The notes below the pieces were generated by a model. That model did not search any database. It had not been told where the DNA came from and worked only from the letters and a program-made list of their open reading frames with translations. 41,857 nucleotides of DNA from a virus, in IMG/VR virus record IMGVR_UViG_3300025645_000153, positions 1 to 41,857 of that record; one strand, 5' to 3'. Positions 1 through 5,535 of this stretch are shown here, in pieces (position 1 is the stretch's first letter; each line of letters opens with the position of its first letter). The position numbers and the translations under genes are program-made.

Positions 1-390
1 TATTCCTTTTTCTCGTATCTTGCATACCCGCATTGATTGCAAATGTGGCTTCTCGATACTTAGGCAGACAGTTTGGGTTAGAGGCAACCTTAACTTAGTC
101 CGTCTTTTACTCTTACTAATGTAGGCTCTACCCCTATCTCTTACTCTTTATCAGCAATTTTCATCTTTACCTACTTCACCTGTGGGTGTAAGTACTCCCT
201 TCATATTTCGTGGCACATAATTACTTATACTGGTCTTTGCCAGTGATGCACCATTAAGTTCAATTGATCCAAAGGTGCGACACTTATCATACCCCCCAGT
301 TATTAATCAGTATACACGCTATATTTATTATTGGTGTACTTTGGCTGGAATCGAACCTTATGTCATTATACTAAGGTTATCCAAAACACT
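1..390. other. Left-edge region with no intact gene; broken coding-like and tRNA-like traces
   Basis: No gene with a start codon and ribosome site can be supported here. On the minus strand several frames read like protein in pieces: about 45 codons ending near 155 that lack a usable start, and a Cys-x2-Cys segment close to base 1 that runs off the window. At 333-365 the minus strand has a tRNA-like T-loop (GGTTCGATTCC) followed by a CCA-like end, but the T-stem and acceptor do not pair well. The stretch may be decayed genes or tRNAs, or noncoding RNA; nothing decides between these. Confidence 0.3.
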
Positions 391-573
391 TTAAGATATC
401 TCATGTATTTCATACTCTCCATCTATACTGTCTTGGATTCTCTTAATTACAAGATTAATTAAGCCTGTCCCCTCCCCGCAAGACTCAAACTCTAAATCAA
501 ACGAAAAACCCTCTAACACTAAATTACCGTTTTGATCTTCTGATATAATGCCGAACTTAGTTATTTTTGCCAT
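391..573 (-). CDS. Hypothetical protein, 60 aa
   Basis: Small acidic protein of unknown function, not recognised. The ATG at 573 lies within the last codons of the upstream gene (17 bp overlap in another frame), with GAGGGC as a weak ribosome site. The alternation of Gly/Asn turns and hydrophobic residues in the first half suggests beta structure. It is the last intact gene of the leftward run before the broken region at the window edge. Confidence 0.6.
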   Translation of the reverse strand: MAKITKFGIISEDQNGNLVLEGFSFDLEFESCGEGTGLINLVIKRIQDSIDGEYEIHEIS

Positions 574-784
574 AACCCTGCCCTCTAGTATTTATTGTGT
601 TATTTATACCTTTAATCGCACTGGTTACTTCAGCTCTCAACTTTCCGCATCTATCATCAAGACCACGAGGCAATTTATCTTTACCTTTTATACTAATGCA
701 GTATTCAAGCATTGGGCTTTGATCTACACCACACAACCTTGCCCACTTTGGCAGAAATCTATTTGGTATTGGTTCTAATTCCAT
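557..784 (-). CDS. Hypothetical protein, 75 aa
   Basis: Unknown function. An AGGAG ribosome site sits just before the ATG at 784, which supports this frame over the antisense reading of the same DNA. The protein is rich in Arg/Lys and ends in a Gly/Asn-rich basic tail. No domain or membrane segment is visible. It overlaps the next leftward gene by 17 bp, so the two are probably co-translated. Confidence 0.6.
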   Translation of the reverse strand: MELEPIPNRFLPKWARLCGVDQSPMLEYCISIKGKDKLPRGLDDRCGKLRAEVTSAIKGINNTINTRGQGYGKNN

Positions 785-810
785 ATTTTTCTCCTAATTA
801 GTTAACTTGT

Positions 811-1125
811 CTACTTTTTATCAACCTTCTTCTTAAATATCGTATTCCCCACCACCTTCTTACCACCAGTTATTACTGAGAGTACTACAGGCTGAGTCTT
901 AGGCTTCTTATCTAGAGCATACCAATCAAGTAGTTCCGATGTAGGTACTAGCTCTGAGTACACACTACCATCCTTCTCCACTAGCACACAGTCACAGACC
1001 TCACTGCCCATGTAGAACTCACTAAGCTCATCTCGTAAGTCTAAACCCATGAACTCAAAGAATGAGGATTGGTTATCGAAGACTGTTTCCTCGATATCTA
1101 TTAGGTGTTGTATAAAGTCACTCAT
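811..1125 (-). CDS. Hypothetical protein, 104 aa
   Basis: Not recognised. The N-terminal half is acidic (many Asp/Glu), and the C-terminal 20 residues are strongly basic (FKKKVDKK end). It starts with an ATGA overlap with the stop of the 57-aa gene upstream, a typical translational coupling in this phage. No membrane segment or catalytic motif is seen. Confidence 0.65.
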   Translation of the reverse strand: MSDFIQHLIDIEETVFDNQSSFFEFMGLDLRDELSEFYMGSEVCDCVLVEKDGSVYSELVPTSELLDWYALDKKPKTQPVVLSVITGGKKVVGNTIFKKKVDKK

Positions 1126-1295
1126 ATTAATTCAATCCTACATTCAGGTAATACTTCTTTTCCTAGTAAGTCGGATTGCTTATGTAAGACCACTTCTACG
1201 CAACACTCGCTTGCATACATCTCTGCTCCATAACTAGATAGCAACCTGTTCAAGTCTTTCTTAAATTGTTCTTCTCTTTCTTGTACAGTAATCAT
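1122..1295 (-). CDS. Hypothetical protein, 57 aa, short coupled gene
   Basis: A 57-codon frame starting at ATG 1295 with GGAGGG seven bases upstream. Its TGA stop overlaps the ATG of the following gene (ATGA) and its start lies one base past the stop of the preceding gene, which fits a tightly packed operon. The first 20 residues are highly charged (EREEQFKKD) and probably helical. Cys-Cys occurs at 31-32. Function unknown. Confidence 0.6.
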   Translation of the reverse strand: MITVQEREEQFKKDLNRLLSSYGAEMYASECCVEVVLHKQSDLLGKEVLPECRIELI

Positions 1296-1296
1296 A

Positions 1297-1698
1297 CTAA
1301 CCCTCCATTTGTGAACACATACTTCTAGCCATAATATTAAAAGATCCTAATTGTGGTCTTAACTCCACACCCTTACTTAGTAAATAATCTTTTTGTATAT
1401 TGTATGCCAACCTTTCTGATTGCCTGAAGCAAGCATAGGACTCCATTAAATTATGTAACTCTTGGTAGTGGTGAATTAGCTCGTGTACTAATACAGACTT
1501 ACCCCACTCCGTAGTTATATCTACACTCTCATGTAAGTAGATAGTACGCCTCTCAGCAGAGTATATAGCAAATACTGGTCTATTGTACATTTGTATAAGC
1601 TCTATCTCTGACTTGAATAGTACAGTGGGAGGCTCGTATACGTCAATACCTTTAGTAGATAAGAGCCAAGAAATTAATACTGAAATAATTAAATCCAT
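1297..1698 (-). CDS. HExxH metalloprotein with signal-like N-terminus (DUF6647-like)
   Basis: Predicted zinc-dependent hydrolase fold of 133 aa. The motif HELIHHYQ at residues 72-79 gives the HExxH zinc-binding signature, and the following helix (residues 84-103) carries Glu residues that could supply the third ligand (SYACFRQSERLAY). The layout resembles small phage proteins of the DUF6647 type. The first 15 residues are hydrophobic (MDLIISVLISWLLS) and could be a signal peptide or anchor, placing the domain outside the membrane. A strong promoter lies directly upstream (1731-1759). Whether it is an active peptidase, and on what substrate, cannot be told from the sequence. Confidence 0.65.
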   Translation of the reverse strand: MDLIISVLISWLLSTKGIDVYEPPTVLFKSEIELIQMYNRPVFAIYSAERRTIYLHESVDITTEWGKSVLVHELIHHYQELHNLMESYACFRQSERLAYNIQKDYLLSKGVELRPQLGSFNIMARSMCSQMEG

Positions 1699-1730
1699 CG
1701 TTACATCCTCTAATTAATTATTGAGAGCTT

Positions 1731-1759
1731 ACTATACACTAATTACCTATATTTGTCAA
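1731..1759 (-). promoter_or_regulatory. Sigma70-type promoter for the HExxH gene
   Basis: On the minus strand, consensus -35 TTGACA (1754-1759), a 17-base spacer and -10 TATAGT (1731-1736). It overlaps the end of the gene at 1743-1988 and points at the metalloprotein gene starting at 1698. The same TTGnnn-17-TATAGT form recurs at 4839-4867 and 7309-7337. Confidence 0.75.
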
Positions 1760-1988
1760 ACACTTGTCCTGTTATGGGGAATACTTCTTTCTCATAAGTG
1801 ATATTTTGTATTATCTGTTTCAACTCTTTTACTTCCTCTTGGTGCCGTTCAAATATCTCCAGCAGAAAATAAGTTAAATCTCTTTCAAGATTTAAAGTCC
1901 TAGTCTCAGATAAAAATTGACCTACTGTACTTCTTGTGTGGCGAAGTTGCATATCCTGCATAGCTGCTATTGATGTTGCCGTTGTCAT
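1743..1988 (-). CDS. Hypothetical protein, 81 aa, helical
   Basis: Unknown function. Residues 33-65 form a long charged helix with heptad-like leucines (ERDLTYFLLEIFERHQEEV), which suggests a coiled coil or small dimer. The ATG overlaps the stop of the ABC/GNAT gene (ATGA at 1985-1988), so the two are translationally coupled. It could be a partner of that protein, but only by position. Confidence 0.6.
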   Translation of the reverse strand: MTTATSIAAMQDMQLRHTRSTVGQFLSETRTLNLERDLTYFLLEIFERHQEEVKELKQIIQNITYEKEVFPITGQVFDKYR

Positions 1989-3001
1989 ACTACCTCCTCA
2001 TTAGTTAGTGTCACACCACCTACATACTCATGGCTATAGCATGATCTATGAGCGTGTGTACGTTTATAACTATCTTCCTTCGTCTTCCTATCTGACATAT
2101 AATCTTTCCTTACAACCTTATTCTTACTTGTAGCTTTCCAATTATCTGATTTTTCACGGTGCTCTCCTAATGCTGGGTGAGCCGTCTTTGAGAAGAATCT
2201 GCCACCACTATCTACAATCATCTTTGCCACTTCATCTGAGATCCTACTTCCAATCCCCATACCTTGAAACTCTGGCAATACTACTGTCCTATGTCCCCTC
2301 CAACCATTCTTCCAATTACCATTAGGGAATGCAATCACACTTGTCATTGCCACTAACTTATCATTGTAGAATACACCCCAACAGTTAGCAGACTTATTTA
2401 TTTTACCAGAGAGATAGTGATGCTTTTTGAAAATCCCCCAAACCTCTTCTGGCTCACAAGGTTTGATTTCAAGTTTGATGTCAGATCTTCGCCTAACCAA
2501 CCCCCTATCAAGCCACTTTCTCTTGTCAGTGTCATACGCGAAATCAAAGTCTAGCCACTCAAGAACATCTCTATGGCACGTAGCAAGGACTAGGCTTTCT
2601 TGCTTTGAGCTGTTAATACTAGCACACAAAGCTCTAGCAGTATCTCTATCAACAACACTAGTGAACTCATCTATTACTGCGTCACCTTTACTTAAGGATA
2701 TGGCAATCTCTGCTCTATGCCTCTCACCATTAGATACAGATTCTAGAGTTCTCTTCCAGCAAGGTATAGAACGAAGCCCTGCTAATATTAAATACTTCTC
2801 AGCTTCTTCGTCAGAATTAAAGAGAGATACAATTGACTTATTCAGCTCAACATCTACACTCTCAGCACCCCACTCTTTTAGGATAGTGGACTTTCCAGAG
2901 CCACTGGAGCCAACTAATACAACCAAACCAGTCTTAGGTTTCTCTGGTATCTCAAATGATTCATCTACATCTACTAAGTCATACTTATCAAATATGTTCA
3001 T
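1985..3001 (-). CDS. ABC-type ATPase fused to a GNAT acetyltransferase domain
   Basis: Two-domain protein of 338 aa. Residues 20-165 form an ABC-family ATPase: Walker A GSSGSGKST (31-39), ABC signature SNGER (90-94), Walker B ending AVIDE (108-112) with a D-loop-like SVVDRD after it, and a switch histidine in ATCHRDV (143). Residues 175-300 look like a GNAT N-acetyltransferase, with the acetyl-CoA loop QGMGIG (246-251) after a beta strand. There is no transmembrane part, so it is a soluble ATPase rather than a transporter. The C-terminal 40 residues are basic with several His. ABC ATPases of this kind dimerise head to tail; a nucleic-acid or translation-linked role is conceivable. The substrate is unknown. 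It is followed by the coupled 81-aa gene and preceded by the cassette array. Confidence 0.8.
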   Translation of the reverse strand: MNIFDKYDLVDVDESFEIPEKPKTGLVVLVGSSGSGKSTILKEWGAESVDVELNKSIVSLFNSDEEAEKYLILAGLRSIPCWKRTLESVSNGERHRAEIAISLSKGDAVIDEFTSVVDRDTARALCASINSSKQESLVLATCHRDVLEWLDFDFAYDTDKRKWLDRGLVRRRSDIKLEIKPCEPEEVWGIFKKHHYLSGKINKSANCWGVFYNDKLVAMTSVIAFPNGNWKNGWRGHRTVVLPEFQGMGIGSRISDEVAKMIVDSGGRFFSKTAHPALGEHREKSDNWKATSKNKVVRKDYMSDRKTKEDSYKRTHAHRSCYSHEYVGGVTLTNEEVV

Positions 3002-3005
3002 CTAG

Positions 3006-3056
3006 TGATTACTCGCGTTAATTCGTGAATGTTTCCCGTGTTTCGTAGTGTTATGT
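3006..3056 (+). repeat. Degenerate attC-like site (array left boundary)
   Basis: The GTTATGT core at 3050-3056 is intact, and inner arms GATTACTCG and CGTAGTG can pair with a bulge. The outer core on the other side reads TGATTAC instead of an AAC-ending core. This is what a junction with a non-integron target, or a decayed site, would look like. It lies between the cassette gene ending at 3051 and the ABC/GNAT gene. Confidence 0.4.
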
Positions 3057-3338
3057 GTCTATCTTTGAAAATATACCGTCAAATATAATAGGCTCGTCAG
3101 ATCCACCCATCATATCGATCTTGGCAAGCCCGTCGAAATTATAAAGCCCACTCTCTAGCGGAATACTTGCTCCATTATGGAAAAGGTCATCTACATACCC
3201 AGCGTATTCATCCAGACTCTCTTTTATGCCATGTCCTGTATCACCTTCATAACTAACAACACATCCTATCCTTTTACATGTATCCCCTATAGACATTGCA
3301 ACCACCATCTTGCAGGGAACTTTCATTGTCTCGTACAC
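3051..3338 (-). CDS. Cassette gene: hypothetical protein, 95 aa
   Basis: Function unknown. It starts with GTG at 3338 after AGAGGA, and its TAA stop lies inside the core sequence ACATAAC of the boundary attC-like site. The composition is that of a soluble globular protein (Gly, Asp and Met rich, three Cys in the first 30 residues). It is the only gene of the cassette unit 3051-3422, and it is read leftward like the phage operon around it. Confidence 0.6.
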   Translation of the reverse strand: MYETMKVPCKMVVAMSIGDTCKRIGCVVSYEGDTGHGIKESLDEYAGYVDDLFHNGASIPLESGLYNFDGLAKIDMMGGSDEPIIFDGIFSKIDT

Positions 3339-3366
3339 AATCTATCCTCTTTATTTAATTAATCAC

Positions 3367-3428
3367 ACATAACAATGCGCTATATTTGATGCTTGCTGCG
3401 CGGCGCACAACTAAGCTTTGGGTTATGA
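3367..3428 (+). repeat. attC-like recombination site
   Basis: A 62-bp imperfect inverted repeat with cores ACATAAC (3367-3373) and GTTATGA (3422-3428). Inside them CAATGC pairs with GCTTTG (one mismatch), and the centre is a GC-rich stem (GCTGCGCGGCGC). It separates the 95-aa and 68-aa cassette genes; the stop codon of the 68-aa gene is inside the right core. Confidence 0.6.
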
Positions 3429-3629
3429 ATAACTTCTACCATAAGCCGCCTGCTCTGCCATACAGCAAGAATGGTCAACTGCTGGATCAGAAAAAACAGA
3501 CTCCCACACATAGCTATTTAACTCTACCGACCAAAACACAAAAACATCTTCCCTTTTTTGTATTTTCCGTTTTCTCTTGGCGCTTACCATTCTTATTTCT
3601 TTGTTTCTTAATCTCTCAAGGTCACTCAT
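3423..3629 (-). CDS. Cassette gene: hypothetical basic protein, 68 aa
   Basis: Unknown function. The N-terminal third is strongly basic (SAKRKRKIQKRED), and the rest contains aromatic residues and a Cys-Cys pair. Start and stop coincide exactly with the flanking attC cores: ATG lies in GTTATGA of the site at 3626-3697 and TAA in TCATAAC of the site at 3367-3428. No clear ribosome site is seen before this ATG. The opposite strand is also open between the same cores (3425-3631), but it reads like an antisense shadow rich in Leu, Pro and Phe. Confidence 0.5.
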   Translation of the reverse strand: MSDLERLRNKEIRMVSAKRKRKIQKREDVFVFWSVELNSYVWESVFSDPAVDHSCCMAEQAAYGRSYS

Positions 3630-3697
3630 AACAACGTACTCAATTTGATTGTCGTTCCGCTGGCGCTACACGCCAACAACTTAGTAATAGGTTATGC
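3626..3697 (+). repeat. attC-like recombination site
   Basis: A 72-bp site with cores TCATAAC (3626-3632) and GTTATGC (3691-3697). The inner arms ACTCAA and TTAGT pair if one C on the left arm is extruded, matching the extrahelical base of integron attC sites and giving a rightward polarity. The centre has a short stem-loop (CTGGCG, CGCCAA). Confidence 0.7.
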
Positions 3698-3700
3698 GTC

Positions 3701-3862
3701 CTAGTCTTTCTTTGGCTCCTCTTCAAACATAGCCTCGTACAACCCCGTAATGTCCCCAAAGTCATCAAGATCATGCGCTATATCACCTTCATGCCTAGCC
3801 AAATAATCGGCCATGCTTTTGAAATCTTTCACGCTCAACTCTATTGTTACTTTTGCCGCCAT
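3701..3862 (-). CDS. Cassette gene: hypothetical acidic protein, 53 aa
   Basis: A 53-codon gene, ATG at 3862 after AGGGGATTGAA, stop TAG four bases inside the cassette boundary. A basic and hydrophobic start (MAAKVTIELSVKDF) leads into a very acidic second half (HDLDDFGD, FEEEP). The size and charge resemble antitoxin-like cassette proteins, but no toxin partner is visible in the same cassette, so this is only a resemblance. Confidence 0.55.
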   Translation of the reverse strand: MAAKVTIELSVKDFKSMADYLARHEGDIAHDLDDFGDITGLYEAMFEEEPKKD

Positions 3863-3887
3863 TTCAATCCCCTAGTGTTTGTTTGAC

Positions 3888-3968
3888 GCATAACAACGTA
3901 ATCTAGTCACTACGCTGCGCTTCGTTCGGACTGGCAAAAAGCGCCAGCCGCTAATTAATAGGTTATGT
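3888..3968 (+). repeat. attC-like recombination site, best-formed of the array
   Basis: An 81-bp site with cores GCATAAC (3888-3894) and GTTATGT (3962-3968). Inner arms TAATCTAG and CTAATTA pair with one extra C on the left. The apical part has the stem CTGGC-AAAAAGC-GCCAG. Its right half, GCGCCAGCCGCTAATTA, is also present at 6163-6223, so the two cassette loci carry related sites. The TAA stop of the gene at 3963 is inside the right core. Confidence 0.75.
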
Positions 3969-4205
3969 GTTGCCTTTCCTTGTTGCATAAACCTCAAGGT
4001 GACTTACGTCCTTCCTAGCGCAAGATGGATCAACCTCTTCAAATTTTCGCACTATCCAACAATGGTAGTCATCTGAGTCACTTGCAGCAAATTCATCTGC
4101 CTTTCTCTTTGCTTTATCAATGTCAGAACCTATCCAAAAAACACCATGCAAATAAACCCCTTCTTTTTCTACAATGTACATAACAACCTCATTAATCTGA
4201 CTCAT
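3963..4205 (-). CDS. Cassette gene: hypothetical protein, 72-80 aa
   Basis: Unknown soluble protein with a beta-strand N-terminus (YIVEKEGVYLHGVFWIG) followed by a charged helix (DKAKRKADEF), and the stop TAA in the attC core ACATAAC. Start choice is uncertain: ATG 4205 has GGAG nine bases upstream but lies inside the attC site at 4178-4244, while ATG 4181 is within the GTTATGT core, which would be the start of the cassette itself. The frame is open further upstream through the site (to TTG 4226). Confidence 0.6.
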   Translation of the reverse strand: MSQINEVVMYIVEKEGVYLHGVFWIGSDIDKAKRKADEFAASDSDDYHCWIVRKFEEVDPSCARKDVSHLEVYATRKGNT

Positions 4206-4244
4206 TCCACTTCGCTCCATTCTCAATTTGTGTATAGGTTAGTG
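4178..4244 (+). repeat. attC-like site (array right boundary)
   Basis: A 67-bp site with cores ACATAAC (4178-4184) and GTTAGTG (4238-4244). The inner part is less symmetric than in the others, and it has a duplicated CATTC element (TCATTCCAC, CCATTCTC). It separates the cassette array from the beta-solenoid gene, whose stop is at 4249. Confidence 0.5.
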
Positions 4245-4248
4245 TGAC

Positions 4249-4581
4249 TTAAATAATATCCCCATTCACGGTAGTAACCTTACCTAGTATCTTTCGGGCA
4301 TTAACATCTCCATTAGTCGTTTTAACATCCCCTGCCACATCATCACAAGTTACTTTCCCGTTAGTGGTTTTTACACTACCTACATTGTTAGCTTTAACAC
4401 TACCATTTGTGTTCTCTAGTACGTCAACGTCACCGTGAACAGTCACAGCAATATCACCTACAAGCTCACCACTCTGAGTAACTCCATCTACTACAACTTT
4501 GTTTCCACATATTTGAATGTTACTTCCTGAAAAAGACTTTCCGTCAATTATGCACTTTCCGTTTTTCATTGTTAGATTCAT
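4249..4581 (-). CDS. Beta-solenoid repeat protein, 110 aa
   Basis: Likely a small right-handed beta-solenoid of the adhesin/DUF4097 type: from about residue 35 on, an approximately 8-12-residue repeat of the form G-D-V-x-x-x-N-G recurs (VKTTNGKV, VKTTNGDV, VTTVNGD). Such repeats are known from surface and scaffold-like proteins; its role in the phage is unknown. ATG 4581 is preferred because AAGGGG lies nine bases upstream; a GTG at 4587 overlaps the stop of the preceding gene. It ends just before the attC-like site at 4178-4244. Confidence 0.65.
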   Translation of the reverse strand: MNLTMKNGKCIIDGKSFSGSNIQICGNKVVVDGVTQSGELVGDIAVTVHGDVDVLENTNGSVKANNVGSVKTTNGKVTCDDVAGDVKTTNGDVNARKILGKVTTVNGDII

Positions 4582-4583
4582 AA

Positions 4584-4805
4584 TCACTTACCCCTTATCT
4601 GTGCTGCTAGTCCTACCTGATTTAAACCACCTTGTGCAGAATTAGCACATGTTCGTAAGCAAGCCGTTAAATCAATAATTGTATTCTGTAGATCAGCCAC
4701 AACTTGCTCTGTTATCTTTTCATCATAGGCAATAATATAGCCATCACTGCCATCATTACTTTTATACTGCCTTGATGCAGGTATTAATACATCTCTTGTT
4801 TTCAT
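4584..4805 (-). CDS. Hypothetical protein, 73 aa
   Basis: Not recognised. First gene after the promoter at 4839-4867, with GGGGGAC just before its ATG. Residues 32-65 look helical with several small residues and two Cys (TACLRTCANSAQGGLN). It is coupled to the beta-solenoid gene, whose start follows immediately. Confidence 0.6.
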   Translation of the reverse strand: MKTRDVLIPASRQYKSNDGSDGYIIAYDEKITEQVVADLQNTIIDLTACLRTCANSAQGGLNQVGLAAQIRGK

Positions 4806-4838
4806 ACGTCCCCCTATTTGTGTAAGTTAATTTACAAC

Positions 4839-4867
4839 ACTATATCACGTACAAGATCTATAAGCAA
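4839..4867 (-). promoter_or_regulatory. Sigma70-type promoter
   Basis: Minus strand -35 TTGCTT (4862-4867), 17-base spacer, -10 TATAGT (4839-4844). It sits over the 3' end of the gene at 4845-5237 and would transcribe the 73-aa gene, the beta-solenoid gene and possibly the cassette genes beyond. Confidence 0.65.
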
Positions 4868-5237
4868 GCTCTGATTTAAAAACATTCTCTACCTTACCTT
4901 CACTGGCAAACTTCCCATTTAGGATAGATATAATATGTTCTGTGCTCATATCCTTTAATCTAATTCTACATGGCTTCTCTAATAGATTACCATCTTCATC
5001 ATAGTTATTACCCCACGTAAACTCTTCTCGTATAAGGTAGTGGCTATCTTTAGTGGTGACACTTAACTCAGTATATGGAAACTCTTTATTCAGACTCCTA
5101 CGAGCATACGATAAGCCACCATCAACCATATACTTAAAACCATTAGCATCTAAGTGAGTTACATAATGATGAGTGTATAAGCTCTCCAATATAGTGCCAT
5201 CTGGAGTTTTTATCTTATTTGTTAGTAAGTCTGACAT
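4845..5237 (-). CDS. Hypothetical protein, 130 aa
   Basis: Conserved-looking phage protein of unknown function. Mixed alpha/beta composition with many Tyr and His in the first 60 residues and an acidic middle (NYDEDGNLLE). No catalytic motif was recognised. The ATG at 5237 is preceded by AGAGGAGA. It is part of the leftward run with the 81-aa gene and the M15 peptidase gene upstream. Confidence 0.65.
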   Translation of the reverse strand: MSDLLTNKIKTPDGTILESLYTHHYVTHLDANGFKYMVDGGLSYARRSLNKEFPYTELSVTTKDSHYLIREEFTWGNNYDEDGNLLEKPCRIRLKDMSTEHIISILNGKFASEGKVENVFKSELAYRSCT

Positions 5238-5258
5238 AGTGTATCTCCTCTATAACCT

Positions 5259-5504
5259 TTATTCGTCTAATTCTTCATGCTCATAGATAATCAACTCTTG
5301 TTTGAATTGGTCTACCATTAAGTTTACGAAAGCTAGGCTACCCACATTACTTGAGCAGATAATCTCGCCTTCTTCTCCTTTACTATATCCAAAAACTACT
5401 ACACTCTCATACTTATCTTTAGAATTCTCAAGGATATCATCTGCACTAACTTGAGTATTATTTAATGTTGGTAACACTCTAATATTATCTCTGTCATCTG
5501 TCAT
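5259..5504 (-). CDS. Hypothetical acidic protein, 81 aa
   Basis: Unknown. Strongly acidic at both ends (MTDDRD start, YEHEELDE end). The central segment VVVFGYSKGEEGEIICSS reads like two beta strands with a turn, followed by a helix (LAFVNLMVDQFKQEL). Translation signals are GAGGTG before the ATG at 5504. Confidence 0.6.
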   Translation of the reverse strand: MTDDRDNIRVLPTLNNTQVSADDILENSKDKYESVVVFGYSKGEEGEIICSSNVGSLAFVNLMVDQFKQELIIYEHEELDE

Positions 5505-5535
5505 AGTATTTACACCTCAATGTCAATTTAAAACT

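Larger units (their letters stand above)
3006..4244 (+). mobile_element. Integron-like gene cassette array: five attC-like sites, four cassettes, no integrase
   Basis: Five imperfect inverted-repeat sites recur every 270-370 bp, each separating one small gene. Four end in an RYYYAAC-like core and a GTTRRRY-like core (ACATAAC or GCATAAC, and GTTATGN or GTTAGTG), the attC architecture of integron cassettes; the leftmost is degenerate at one end. Cassette units, cut between G and TT of the right core, are 3051-3422, 3423-3691, 3692-3962 and 3963-4238. In each, the gene start or stop codon coincides with or abuts a core (stop TAA inside ACATAAC or TCATAAC). In the two clearest sites the left inner arm has one extra C, as in the extrahelical base of real attC. 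The genes read leftward with the surrounding operon, although the attC polarity judged from the extra base is rightward. No integrase is visible. Confidence 0.75.

Noticed and set aside
333-390. A complete tRNA gene at the left edge
   Set aside because: The T-loop and CCA-like end are present but the T-stem does not pair and only about 58 bases could fold.
2427-3005. Long rightward frame opposite the ABC/GNAT gene
   Set aside because: Its translation is Ser/Leu-rich shadow sequence, while the leftward frame has Walker and GNAT motifs.
3425-3631. Rightward cassette gene between attC cores
   Set aside because: Open from core to core, but Leu/Pro/Phe-rich and antisense-like; kept only as an alternative in the findings.
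3006-4244. CRISPR array
   Set aside because: The repeats are 51-81 bp imperfect hairpins spaced by genes, not short identical repeats with uniform spacers.
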